Shown here one piece after another: positions 1 to 7,889 of a DNA stretch of 64,000 nt. The notes below the pieces were generated by a model. That model did not search any database. It worked only from the letters and a program-made list of their open reading frames with translations, and had not been told where the DNA came from. Both the position numbers and the translations under genes were made by a program. This stretch comes from Arcicella sp040387735 (GTDB lineage: Bacteria; Bacteroidota; Bacteroidia; Cytophagales; Spirosomataceae). The stretch lies in assembly GCA_040387735.1 (NCBI GenBank), contig JAZKDE010000115.1, positions 1 through 64,000 on the forward strand, written 5' to 3'. The number at the start of each line of letters is the position of its first letter. Position 1 is the stretch's first letter.

Positions 1-75
1 TTTTTGTCATTTTAGTTTTTGTATGTTAGGGTAAAATTAATGCTTTTGGCATTCTTAAAACCTAACAAATATCAT

Positions 76-240
76 CTAATTCCCTTTTAACATTTTAACA
101 AAGTCATCTTCGTATTGTTTCAAAGCCTTTAATAAAACTTGAAGTTCAGCGTATTCTGGCGTACCTTTTTTGGCATTGAAAATTGCATCAGCTCTGTCGG
201 ATGCCTTTTCATATTCTGATTCGTTTTTTATTTCTTTCAT
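76..240 (-). CDS. Small HigA N-terminal-like protein (54 aa, no HTH)
   Basis: A short ORF that I start at the Met giving MKEIKNESEYEK (cat at 238-240), because the 10 codons upstream look non-coding. The pattern E-Y-E-x-A-x-x-R-A-D-x-I-F, then K-x-G-T-P-E, then a leucine-rich helix resembles the N-terminal segment of HigA-type antitoxins, which normally precedes an XRE helix-turn-helix. Here the protein ends at residue 54 and no HTH follows, and no HigB-like toxin is next to it. It could be a truncated antitoxin or a free-standing family of this segment. The resemblance is from memory of family sequences and is moderate; a cellular function cannot be given. Confidence 0.55.
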   Translation of the reverse strand: MKEIKNESEYEKASDRADAIFNAKKGTPEYAELQVLLKALKQYEDDFVKMLKGN

Positions 241-267
241 GGAATTAATTTTAGATTCACAAAAATA

Positions 268-299
268 CAAAAGCCCACGGATTATTCGTGGGCTTTTGT
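268..299 (-). terminator. Rho-independent terminator
   Basis: A perfect hairpin, ACAAAAGCCCACG / CGTGGGCTTTTGT with a 6-7 nt loop, overlaps the stop codon of the minus-strand gene ending at 282. The A/T flanks supply a U-tract on both strands. Confidence 0.75.
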
Positions 300-905
300 G
301 GAAATGAGGAACTTATAAAGTAATAGACTCATTAAAATAAGATTCAGTATCAATAATGGGATAATCAACCATGAATAATCATCTGCTTTTCTTTCGTTTA
401 ATTGTTTATATTCCCTCAATTTTATTAAACTATATTGCCAATCTTCTAAGTTATTTATTCGTTTATAAAGAAAATGATTTTCAAATTCTAACCTTTCAAT
501 CGGGGTAAAAGATGAGGGTATAGGTGGAGTTGGAGGATGAATGTCTGACAAAGCTATTGAAGAACTACACATATTAATATAAATGGAATTATCTTTTCCC
601 AAATTGGCATAAATAATCCAATATCCCATTTTAGGAAAAATTGAACAATCATTATTGATAATTCCGTTTATGTAACTCTCTTTATAATTCCCTTTAAAAA
701 CCTCAATAATTTTAATTTTGTACTTCCATGAAATTGAATCTACCGATATAACTTCACCGTAAAAAACCATGTCATAATTTCTCAATCCCTCAGCAACCAA
801 AGTGTCCCTACTTATTTGGGGACAATCACAAGCTACTATTTGTAAGTGTATAAGCAATATTGAGACGAGCAAAATAATGTTTATGTGCCAATTAATCGTC
901 TTCAT
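282..905 (-). CDS. Membrane-anchored netrin/TIMP-like domain protein
   Basis: A 207-aa protein with an N-terminal signal peptide (hydrophobic residues about 8-25, ending in VACDCP) and one C-terminal membrane helix (about 180-200) followed by a short basic tail. The mature part begins with C-x-C-P and continues with VFYGEVISVD, VFKGNY and paired later cysteines (NDCSIF, NMCSSS). This is the pattern of an OB-fold netrin-like (NTR/TIMP-type) domain such as those found in bacterial tissue-inhibitor-of-metalloprotease-like proteins. Residues about 125-175 look helical and charged. The protein is probably anchored in the inner membrane with its NTR domain outside the cytoplasm. No partner gene is adjacent and its role is unknown. 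Confidence 0.65.
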   Translation of the reverse strand: MKTINWHINIILLVSILLIHLQIVACDCPQISRDTLVAEGLRNYDMVFYGEVISVDSISWKYKIKIIEVFKGNYKESYINGIINNDCSIFPKMGYWIIYANLGKDNSIYINMCSSSIALSDIHPPTPPIPSSFTPIERLEFENHFLYKRINNLEDWQYSLIKLREYKQLNERKADDYSWLIIPLLILNLILMSLLLYKFLISTKAHE

Positions 906-945
906 TTTCTATACTTCTAAAAGTGCAAATAATCGTAAAAATAGA

Positions 946-973
946 AAAGGCTTCGCATAAATACGAAGCCTTT
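946..973 (-). terminator. Terminator downstream of glyS
   Basis: A hairpin with AAAGGCTTCG / CGAAGCCTTT arms and an 8-nt loop lies 21 bp past the glyS stop. Read on the minus strand it is followed by CTTTTCTATTTTT. Confidence 0.7.
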
Positions 974-993
974 CATAAAAATCTATTTTATCC

Positions 994-2490
994 TTACAAC
1001 AACTCAAAAACCCGCTCCATACTCACAGCAAACCCAATTTTCTCACGAAGTTCTGAGATTTTTACTCTCTCTTGTTCCATTGAATCACGGTGGCGAATGG
1101 TTACGGTTTCGTCTTCCATTGTTTGGTAATCAACCGCAATACAGTAAGGTGTTCCAATCAAATCTTGACGAGTGTAACGCTTTCCAATGGCTCCACCATC
1201 ATCGTAAGTTACATTGAATGAGCGTTTTAACGCATGATAAATATCTTGTGCTTTTTCAGCTAAACCATCTTTTTTCACCAAAGGCAACACCGCTGCTTTG
1301 ATTGGAGCAACCGTTGGATGGAATTTCAAATACGTTCTTTTCTTTTCAGTTTCTCCTTCACCCGTAGTTTCTTCGGTATAAGCATTACACAAAATGGCTA
1401 AGAAAAGACGGTCAGCACCTACTGACGTTTCTACCACGTAAGGAATATAATTTCCGTAAGGTTTGCCGTTTTCGTCAAGTTCAGCATCAAAATATTGTTG
1501 CTTCTTTTTCGATAAAGTCTGATGAGCCGTTAAATCGAAATCTGTTCGAGAGTGAATTCCTTCCATTTCTTTAAATCCGAAAGGAAATTTATATTCAATA
1601 TCTACCGCAGCATTGGCATAATGAGCCAATTTTTCGTGGTCGTGGAATTTTAAATTTTCAGCAGGTAAACCAATCGCTTGGTGGAATTTCAAACGAGTTT
1701 CTTTCCATTTGTTGTACCATTCCATTTCAGTGCCAGGGCGAACAAAAAACTGCATTTCCATTTGTTCAAATTCACGCATACGGAAGATGAAATTTCTTGC
1801 AACTATCTCATTTCTAAATGCTTTACCAATTTGAGCAATTCCGAAAGGCACTTTCATCCGTCCAGATTTTTGAACATTTAGAAAGTTTACAAAAATACCT
1901 TGTGCAGTTTCTGGGCGAAGATAAATCAAGGAAGCATCTTCTGAAACTGCCCCAACTTGGGTAGAGAACATCAAGTTGAACTGACGAACTTCCGTCCAGT
2001 TTGCGGTATTTGAAATCGGACATTTGATGCCTTCATCCAAAATAATTTGACGTAAACCTGACATATCATCAGCTGTCATGGCTTTTGCCATGGCTTCCAA
2101 TAATGCTTTTCCTTTTTCTGGTGAACCTTCGGCTTCGTATTGTTCGGCTTTGGCTTCCAATAATTGGTCGGCACGGTAACGCTTTTTAGAATCTTTGTTA
2201 TCAATCATCGGGTCGTTGAACGAATCTACGTGACCAGATGCTTTCCACGTAAGCGGGTGCATAAAGATGGACGCATCAATACCCACAACATTGTCGTTGA
2301 GCATTGTCATGGCTTTCCACCAAAGTGCTTTTAGATTATTTTTTAGTTCAACGCCATTCTGACCGTAGTCATAAACGGCTTGAAGACCATCATAAATTTC
2401 AGAAGAAGGAAATACGAAGCCATATTCTTTGGCGTGCGAAATAATGTCTTTTAACGTTGAAGCGGTATCTTGCTGTTTTGGTTCTGCCAT
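994..2490 (-). CDS. glyS: Glycine--tRNA ligase (single-subunit, alpha2 type)
   Basis: This 498-aa class II aminoacyl-tRNA synthetase charges tRNA-Gly with glycine in the cytoplasm. It is the one-polypeptide dimeric form, not the GlyQ/GlyS heterotetramer. Class II landmarks are visible: the segment with YLRPETAQGIF and NFLNVQKSGRMKVPFGI, then motif 2 around GKAFRNEIVARNFIFRMREF with EQMEMQFF, and later VETSVGADRLFLAIL (motif 3 region). The C-terminal anticodon-binding domain begins near VAPIKAAVLPL and includes DDGGAIGKRY and GTPYCIAVD. Length is normal for the family. The start at MAEPKQQD directly follows repeat-rich DNA. It is transcribed alone, with a terminator behind it. Confidence 0.96.
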   Translation of the reverse strand: MAEPKQQDTASTLKDIISHAKEYGFVFPSSEIYDGLQAVYDYGQNGVELKNNLKALWWKAMTMLNDNVVGIDASIFMHPLTWKASGHVDSFNDPMIDNKDSKKRYRADQLLEAKAEQYEAEGSPEKGKALLEAMAKAMTADDMSGLRQIILDEGIKCPISNTANWTEVRQFNLMFSTQVGAVSEDASLIYLRPETAQGIFVNFLNVQKSGRMKVPFGIAQIGKAFRNEIVARNFIFRMREFEQMEMQFFVRPGTEMEWYNKWKETRLKFHQAIGLPAENLKFHDHEKLAHYANAAVDIEYKFPFGFKEMEGIHSRTDFDLTAHQTLSKKKQQYFDAELDENGKPYGNYIPYVVETSVGADRLFLAILCNAYTEETTGEGETEKKRTYLKFHPTVAPIKAAVLPLVKKDGLAEKAQDIYHALKRSFNVTYDDGGAIGKRYTRQDLIGTPYCIAVDYQTMEDETVTIRHRDSMEQERVKISELREKIGFAVSMERVFELL

Positions 2491-2496
2491 TTTTAT

Positions 2497-2640
2497 TCAG
2501 TTAACAATTATCAGTTATCAGTAAACAGTTAGCAATTATCAGTAAACAATAGTTTGTTGCAAATTATTAGGTATCAATTTCATTATTATTTACCGATAAT
2601 TATTTACTGCTAACTGTTTACTACTAACTGTCCACAAAGT
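2497..2640. repeat. Text-like intergenic repeat (CAGTTATCAGT family)
   Basis: Between the divergent glyS and GT9 genes lie several imperfect copies of words such as AATTATCAGTTATCAGTAAA and CAGTTAGCAATTATCAG on one side. Their reverse complements (TACTGCTAACTGTTTACTAC and similar) lie on the other, so the whole block can fold into a long imperfect hairpin. The same words recur inside the GT9 coding region (3347-3387) and, in a diverged form, inside polA (about 58562-58598). Confidence 0.75.
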
Positions 2641-2705
2641 TATCAATTTTGCCTTGAATTGTCCGTTTTCATCTTCAGAATAATCATGTAAAAGCTTATA
2701 AAGTG

Positions 2706-2713
2706 TATCTTTG
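2706..2713 (+). promoter_or_regulatory. Candidate -7 element (TATCTTTG) of the GT9 gene
   Basis: TATCTTTG fits the Bacteroidota -7 consensus TAnnTTTG and lies 23 bp before the ATG at 2737. No clear TTG is found at the expected -33 position, so only half of the promoter is supported. Confidence 0.45.
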
Positions 2714-2736
2714 TCGACAATATTACCTTTACTTAT

Positions 2737-3681
2737 ATGACCAAATTCTTAATTATCCGTTTTTCATCCATTGGTGATATTGTCCTGACAACGCCCGTTG
2801 TTCGTTGTTTAAAGCAACAATATCCCGAGGCTGAAGTACATTATGTTACCAAAAAATCGTACAAAACGCTACTCGAAAACAATCCATACATTGACAAGGT
2901 TTTTACGTTGGAAAAAAGTCTTAATGATTTGGTAAAGCAATTAAAATCAGAAGATTATGATTATGTAATAGATTTGCACAACAACCTCAGAACGAGCATT
3001 ATTAAATTTCGTTTGGGCGTAAAATCATTTAGTTTTGACAAATTGAATTTTCAGAAATGGATTTTGGTTAAATTCAAGAAAGACATCATGCCGAAAGTTC
3101 ATATTGTGGACAGATACATAAAAACGGTGGAAACTTTGGGCGTGAAAAATGATAATAATGGCTTAGATTATTATATTCCCGAAAAAGATGAAATGCCTTT
3201 GGATTGGCTTCCAGAAAATTTCAGAAATGACTATGCTGTTTATGCCATCGGAGGGCAACACGAAACGAAGAAATTGCCCTTAAATAAAATGGTCGAACTT
3301 TGCCAAACGATTCAATTGCCTTTGGTGTTAATTGGTGGAAAGGAGGATTCAGTTATCAGTGAACAATTATCAGTTATTAGTAAAAATAGTCCAATTTTTG
3401 ATACTTGCGGAAAAATGAACTTAAATCAATCCGCTTCGATTATTCAAAAAGCCACAATCGTATATACTCACGATACAGGGATGATGCACGTGGCTTCTGC
3501 CTTGAAGAAAAAGGTGATTTCTATCTGGGGAAATACCGTTCCTGAGTTTGGAATGTATCCGTATCAGACTGAATATGAAGTAATTGAGAATAAAGACTTA
3601 AACTGTCGTCCGTGTTCCAAAATTGGTTATAGTAAATGTCCGTTGGGTCATTTCAAGTGTATGAATGAGTTGAAATTTTAG
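2737..3681 (+). CDS. Glycosyltransferase family 9 (heptosyltransferase-like)
   Basis: A 314-aa GT-B fold glycosyltransferase of family GT9, which includes the ADP-heptose:LPS heptosyltransferases of lipopolysaccharide core synthesis at the inner membrane. The N-terminus has the family signature (IIRFSSIGDIVLTTPVVRCL) and DYDYVIDLHNNLRTS. The C-terminal nucleotide-sugar half has PLVLIGGKED, the run CGKMNLNQSASIIQKA, YTHDTGMMHVASAL and ISIWGNTVPEFG, then a Cys-rich tail (NCRPCSKIGYSKCPLGHFKCM) of the kind seen in Bacteroidota members. Residues about 204-218 (DSVISEQLSVISKN) are unusual, being encoded by a copy of the intergenic repeat found upstream of the gene. The acceptor sugar cannot be told from sequence. 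aguB follows after 9 bp, probably in one transcript. Confidence 0.85.
   Translation: MTKFLIIRFSSIGDIVLTTPVVRCLKQQYPEAEVHYVTKKSYKTLLENNPYIDKVFTLEKSLNDLVKQLKSEDYDYVIDLHNNLRTSIIKFRLGVKSFSFDKLNFQKWILVKFKKDIMPKVHIVDRYIKTVETLGVKNDNNGLDYYIPEKDEMPLDWLPENFRNDYAVYAIGGQHETKKLPLNKMVELCQTIQLPLVLIGGKEDSVISEQLSVISKNSPIFDTCGKMNLNQSASIIQKATIVYTHDTGMMHVASALKKKVISIWGNTVPEFGMYPYQTEYEVIENKDLNCRPCSKIGYSKCPLGHFKCMNELKF
3347..3387 (+). repeat. Intergenic-type repeat inserted in a coding region
   Basis: The stretch containing TCAGTTATCAGTGAACAATT and ATCAGTTATTAGTAAA matches the repeat words at 2497-2640. It is read in frame as SVISEQLSVISK within the GT9 gene, in the loop after the LIGGKED strand, where an insertion would be tolerated. 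Confidence 0.7.
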
Positions 3682-3690
3682 TAATAAATA

Positions 3691-4575
3691 ATGAATAAAA
3701 AAATAAACATAGGCTTAGTCCAAATGTCGTGTACCGCTGATGTACAGGCAAATATGCAAAAAGCGATTGCGGGAATTCGTGAGGCGGCTCAAAAAGGAGC
3801 AAATATTGTTTGTCTCCAAGAATTATTTACTTCACTATATTTTTGTGATGTGGAAGACCACGAGAATTTTAAATTAGCCGAAGCCATTCCCGGCCCTTCA
3901 ACTGATACCCTTTCGGAAGTTGCCAAAGAATTAGGCGTCGTGATTATCGCTTCACTTTTTGAAAAACGTGCCGCTGGTTTATATCACAACACAACGGCTA
4001 TTTTGGATGCCGACGGAGCGTATTTAGGCAAGTATCGTAAAATGCACATTCCCGATGACCCTGGATATTATGAGAAGTTTTACTTTACACCGGGAGATGC
4101 TTCACCAGAAGATTCAGGGTATAAAGTTTTTCAAACCAAATTTGCCAAAATTGGCGTGTTGATTTGTTGGGACCAATGGTATCCAGAAGCATCAAGAATT
4201 ACGGCATTGATGGGTGCTGAAGTGCTTTTTTATCCAACAGCAATTGGTTGGGATACAACAGAAACGGATTCAAGTATTAGTCGGGAACAATATTCTGCTT
4301 GGCAAACGATTCAACGCTCGCACGCTGTGGCAAATGGCGTACACGTAGTATCGGTCAATCGGGTTGGACGTGAAGCTGACCAACAGTTTTGGGGTGGAAG
4401 TTTTGTGGCAAATCCTTTCGGAACACTTTTATATTTAGGTTCGCACGATCAAGAAGAGGTCCATGTACAGGAAATAGATTTAGACAAAACCGAATATTAC
4501 CGTTCGACTTGGCCGTATTTACGGGACAGACGAGTGGATAGTTATCAGCCAATTACGAAGCGATTTATTGACTGA
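3691..4575 (+). CDS. aguB: N-carbamoylputrescine amidohydrolase (nitrilase superfamily)
   Basis: A 294-aa carbon-nitrogen hydrolase. The Glu-Lys-Cys catalytic triad is clear: Glu44 in CLQELF, Lys117 in YRKMHIPDDPGYYEKFYF and Cys159 in VLICWDQWYPE. The extended CWDQWYPEASR and the segment with SVNRVGRE are typical of AguB, which hydrolyses N-carbamoylputrescine to putrescine, CO2 and ammonia in the agmatine route of polyamine synthesis. Full length for the family. Its usual partner, agmatine deiminase (aguA), is not in the window, so the substrate rests on family similarity. It follows the GT9 gene by 9 bp. Confidence 0.88.
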   Translation: MNKKINIGLVQMSCTADVQANMQKAIAGIREAAQKGANIVCLQELFTSLYFCDVEDHENFKLAEAIPGPSTDTLSEVAKELGVVIIASLFEKRAAGLYHNTTAILDADGAYLGKYRKMHIPDDPGYYEKFYFTPGDASPEDSGYKVFQTKFAKIGVLICWDQWYPEASRITALMGAEVLFYPTAIGWDTTETDSSISREQYSAWQTIQRSHAVANGVHVVSVNRVGREADQQFWGGSFVANPFGTLLYLGSHDQEEVHVQEIDLDKTEYYRSTWPYLRDRRVDSYQPITKRFID

Positions 4576-4632
4576 TGAGGTATGAATTATGAGGTCGTAA
4601 GTCAGACCTCATAATTCAACTTCATACCTAAA
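4574..4632. repeat. Intergenic inverted repeat (TATGAGGT family)
   Basis: Between the convergent aguB and pgeF genes, AGGTATGAATTATGAGGTC is followed by an almost complementary GACCTCATAATTC...TTCATACCT, giving a hairpin of about 55 nt. It may act as a bidirectional terminator. Similar words (TATGAG, GAGTAAATGAG) occur at 40220-40330. Confidence 0.6.
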
Positions 4633-4634
4633 AC

Positions 4635-5384
4635 CTAACTCTTCCTAACCCCAATTAAAGCAATCATTCGTCCCGTTTTTCCTTTCTCTTTTCGATGAGA
4701 AAAATAATTTTGATTATCTAAAACGGTAGAATACGGCGAAACTTCAATTTGATTTTCAGGAATGCCACATTTTACTAATTGAGCTACATTGGCTTTTTTC
4801 AAATCAACGTAAAATTTGGGCTTTCGACCACTTTTATCCAGTTTTTTGAATTCAAAAGCAAATTGTTCTGCTACATTTTCCCCGACCTCAAAAGAGCTCC
4901 CGTCTATACACGTTCCCACATATACGTAACAATCTTTGGGATCTGTTTTAAATTCATCCTGCATCTGTTGTAGCGTTTTGGCGGCAATATCTAAAACTGT
5001 CCCTTTCCATCCTGCGTGAATAGCAGCAACGGCTTTATTCTTGGCATCATAAAGCAAAATGGGGGTACAATCAGCAATAGTTACGGATAAAAAGCTATTA
5101 GAATTTTCTGTTATCAAGGCATCGTAACCTTCATACGCCTTACAACGAGTTACTTTTAGAATTTTGTCACTGTGAATTTGATAACTATGAGCAACTCTAC
5201 TTTTCCTAATTCCGAGGCCATTAAATAGGCGTTCTCGGTTTTCAAGTACATTTTCTGGATTGTCATCGGTGAAAATTCCCAAATTTAAAGAAGAATATGG
5301 CGTCTTGCTGACTCCTCCGTGTCTGGTACTCTCAATGGCAATCAATTCTGGGAATTGTTGGAAAATTTTGGGTTGTGTGTACAT
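4635..5384 (-). CDS. pgeF: Peptidoglycan editing factor PgeF (multicopper-oxidase-like, DUF152)
   Basis: A 249-aa YfiH/LACC1-family enzyme. The three metal ligands of the family are present: His71 in QIHSDKI, Cys106 in TIADCTPILLYD and His123 in AAIHAGWKGT. N-terminal ESTRHGGVS and SSLNLG and C-terminal SPYSTVLDNQNYFSHRKEKGKTGR are also typical. Members remove wrongly incorporated L-serine from UDP-MurNAc precursors in E. coli and have purine nucleoside phosphorylase/deaminase activities in other work; which applies here is unknown. Cytoplasmic, single gene, convergent with aguB. Confidence 0.9.
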   Translation of the reverse strand: MYTQPKIFQQFPELIAIESTRHGGVSKTPYSSLNLGIFTDDNPENVLENRERLFNGLGIRKSRVAHSYQIHSDKILKVTRCKAYEGYDALITENSNSFLSVTIADCTPILLYDAKNKAVAAIHAGWKGTVLDIAAKTLQQMQDEFKTDPKDCYVYVGTCIDGSSFEVGENVAEQFAFEFKKLDKSGRKPKFYVDLKKANVAQLVKCGIPENQIEVSPYSTVLDNQNYFSHRKEKGKTGRMIALIGVRKS

Positions 5385-5561
5385 TGTATCAATTATTGTC
5401 TGTTAGTGTGTTTAATAATAAACGTAAAATTAGTCAAAACGGTTGCTTTTTAATAGTTTAGTAACATTTTAGGTTAAAACAGTTATAAAATTATTGACTT
5501 ATATCAATAATTCGTTTACTGAAATGACTAATTGGGATTGGTTTTCAAAAGTATCTATCTA

Positions 5562-6335
5562 ATGCAAAAATGTTTCTATTACATTTTTTTTATCCTTGTC
5601 TTGGAATCTTGCGGAGAAAAGAAGATTGTAAGAAATGGAGGCATTGCTATTTCTTTTGACGATAGATTTGTGAAGGAATGGTATCAATTACGTCCGCTTT
5701 TTCGGAAGTACAACGCTAAAGTTACCTTTTATATTACTCAACCCGATAGTTTGTCTACGGAGGAGGTTCAATTATTACATCAATTACAAAAGGATGGACA
5801 CGAAATCGGTTGCCACGGGGCAATGCACGTGCGGTCGATGTATTATATTTGGGATAATTCATTGGAAGAATACTTGGAAAATGAAATATTTCACGCTCTC
5901 AAAACGATGAAAAAACGAGGTTTCCTGCCAAAGACATTTGCTCACCCCGGAGGTTCTCAAACTTGGTATTCTGACCGTGAATTATTAAAATATTTTACGC
6001 TTCTTCGTGATGTTTCCATGAAAACTCGAAATCTTTGGGGATACCATTATACTCGTGAAATAGAGGATATTGACGAGATTTATTACCAAGGAAATACTTC
6101 TAAAGTTAATGCTCTATTGATTGATACGAATGCTCACTTAACGATACTTGATATTAAGAAAGGTTTGCAAAGAGCAGCAAAAGAAGGTTCTGTTTTAATG
6201 ATTTTTGGGCATCGTCCGCTTACAAAAATTACAAATAAACCTGAAGAATATGGCTTTGAGATACGATTTTTAGAAGAAATCTTAGCAGAAAGTGCTAAAT
6301 TGAACTTGAAAACTTATACAATGCAACGTTTGTAG
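5562..6335 (+). CDS. Polysaccharide deacetylase-family lipoprotein
   Basis: I place the start at ATG 5562 (MQKCFYYIFFILVLESCG) because this gives a clean lipoprotein signal peptide with lipobox LESC; an upstream TTG adds only 10 weak codons. The 257-aa product has NodB-fold motifs: SFDDRF (motif 1, D-D), the metal-binding HEIGCHGAMH (motif 2) and FAHPGGSQ (motif 3), followed by a long catalytic barrel to the end. Such enzymes (CE4-like) remove N- or O-acetyl groups from polysaccharides. The protein should be lipid-anchored in the cell envelope. The substrate is unknown and the neighbours (pgeF, M28 peptidase) give no firm hint. Confidence 0.82.
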   Translation: MQKCFYYIFFILVLESCGEKKIVRNGGIAISFDDRFVKEWYQLRPLFRKYNAKVTFYITQPDSLSTEEVQLLHQLQKDGHEIGCHGAMHVRSMYYIWDNSLEEYLENEIFHALKTMKKRGFLPKTFAHPGGSQTWYSDRELLKYFTLLRDVSMKTRNLWGYHYTREIEDIDEIYYQGNTSKVNALLIDTNAHLTILDIKKGLQRAAKEGSVLMIFGHRPLTKITNKPEEYGFEIRFLEEILAESAKLNLKTYTMQRL

Positions 6336-6435
6336 TGTGTTCTAAGTATTTGGTATTAAGTAAGGCTTGATATATGTTAATTATTTTAGCGTTAAAATAC
6401 TCAATAGATTAGAATTATTACAAAATTTAACTTTT

Positions 6436-7812
6436 ATGAAAAAACAAACAACCTTCATCACAACAATCATTTTATTATCAATCTCATTATCAGGTTTTTC
6501 ACAAGATAATGATTCGACCGTAATTCGGAAATTCTTCAATGAGGCTCTCGGAAAGGGAAAATCTTATGAGTGGCTTCGTGAACTTACTACCCAAATTGGA
6601 CCCAGATTAAGTGGTTCAGAGGGTGCGAAAAAGGCAGTTTCTTGGGGAGAAAATCTCTTGAAATCTGGTGGGTACGATAAAGTTTTCTTACAAGATGTTC
6701 TGGTTCCTCATTGGGTTCGTGGCAAAAAAGAGGAAGGCTATATTTTGAATGGAAAACAAAAAATAGCTGTACCATTAGTTGCTTTGGGAGGCTCAATTGC
6801 TACTCCCCTAAAAGGAATTACAGCGGAAGTTATCGAAGTGAAAACGTTCCAAGAACTCCGTGATTTGGGTAAAGAAAAATGCCAAGGTAAAATCATTTTC
6901 TTTAATCGTCCAATGGATGCTACCAAAATTAATACTTTTGAAGCTTACGGACAAGCGGGCGACCAACGTCGTAGTGGAGCTAATGAAGCAGCAAAAATGG
7001 GAGCGATTGGCGTAATTATTCGCTCTTTGAGTAGTACTGAAAATGATTATCCCCACACTGGTTCGATGCAATATGCAACGGGTGTGGCATTAATTCCTGC
7101 GGCGGCATTGAGTACTAATGCGGCAACTTTATTGAGTAAGACATTGAAGGAAAACCCAAGTTTGAAATTTTATTTCCGTCAATCGTGCGAATCATTGCCT
7201 GATGCACCTTCTCATAATGTAGTGGCTGAAATTAAAGGCTCTGAAAAACCCGAAGAAATTATTGTAGTGGGTGGACATTTGGATTCTTGGGATTTAGCAC
7301 AGGGTGCTCATGACGACGGTACTGGAATTGCTCAATCAATGGAAGTTTTGAGATTATTTAAAACATTGGGCATTAAACCAAAACATACCTTGAGAGTCGT
7401 TTTATTTATGAACGAAGAGAACGGAAATCGTGGTGGGATGAAATATGCAGATTTGGCAAAAGCTAATAGCGAAAAGCATATTTTTGCGATGGAATCAGAT
7501 AATGGTGGTTTTACACCAAGAGGTTTCGGAATTCAAGGTGGTTCGGCAGAAGTTGTTGCTAAATTACAAGGATTTCGTACCCTATTATCGCCGTATGGCT
7601 TGAACGAAATTGAGCGTGGTTCTGGTGGTGTGGATATTGGACCTCTTGCTCCACAAGGTACCGTTTTGGTAGGTTTTAAGCCTGACCCACAGCGTTATTT
7701 TGAATATCACCATGCTTCAAATGACCGTTTTGAAACCGTTAATCAACGTGAATTAGAAATGGGAGCCGCTTCTATGGCTTCTATGATTTATTTGTTGGAT
7801 AAGAATTTTTAA
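6436..7812 (+). CDS. M28 family zinc peptidase (carboxypeptidase Q-like)
   Basis: ATG 6436 is chosen since it begins a signal peptide (MKKQTTFITTIILLS ... GFSQ); the longer frame upstream starts at a TTG and is not plausible. The 458-aa exported protein has an inserted PA domain (around GKIIFFNRPMDA to VALIPAAALS) inside the M28 catalytic domain. Zinc ligands are visible: GGHLDSWDLAQGAHDDGTG (His, Asp), FMNEENG (Glu-Glu), ESDNGG (Asp) and YHHASND (His). This is the M28B architecture of carboxypeptidase Q and similar di-/aminopeptidases, likely periplasmic. It stands alone, ending at a strong bidirectional terminator. Confidence 0.92.
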   Translation: MKKQTTFITTIILLSISLSGFSQDNDSTVIRKFFNEALGKGKSYEWLRELTTQIGPRLSGSEGAKKAVSWGENLLKSGGYDKVFLQDVLVPHWVRGKKEEGYILNGKQKIAVPLVALGGSIATPLKGITAEVIEVKTFQELRDLGKEKCQGKIIFFNRPMDATKINTFEAYGQAGDQRRSGANEAAKMGAIGVIIRSLSSTENDYPHTGSMQYATGVALIPAAALSTNAATLLSKTLKENPSLKFYFRQSCESLPDAPSHNVVAEIKGSEKPEEIIVVGGHLDSWDLAQGAHDDGTGIAQSMEVLRLFKTLGIKPKHTLRVVLFMNEENGNRGGMKYADLAKANSEKHIFAMESDNGGFTPRGFGIQGGSAEVVAKLQGFRTLLSPYGLNEIERGSGGVDIGPLAPQGTVLVGFKPDPQRYFEYHHASNDRFETVNQRELEMGAASMASMIYLLDKNF

Positions 7813-7837
7813 GTAACCGCATCGTAACATGAAATGA

Positions 7838-7871
7838 ATGCACCCAAGTATTTTAAAACGCTTGGGTGCAT
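7838..7871. terminator. Bidirectional terminator
   Basis: Perfect 11-bp arms ATGCACCCAAG / CTTGGGTGCAT with a 12-nt loop, between the convergent M28 peptidase and the T9SS-type gene, followed by TTTATTTTAG on the plus strand. Confidence 0.8.
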
Positions 7872-7889
7872 TTATTTTAGAAATATGTT

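Noticed and set aside
2497..2640. CRISPR array
   Set aside because: The repeats are imperfect, about 10-20 nt, without unique spacers of regular length, and present in both orientations.
6808..7071. 87-aa minus-strand ORF inside the M28 peptidase gene
   Set aside because: Antisense shadow of a conserved coding region; no family pattern.
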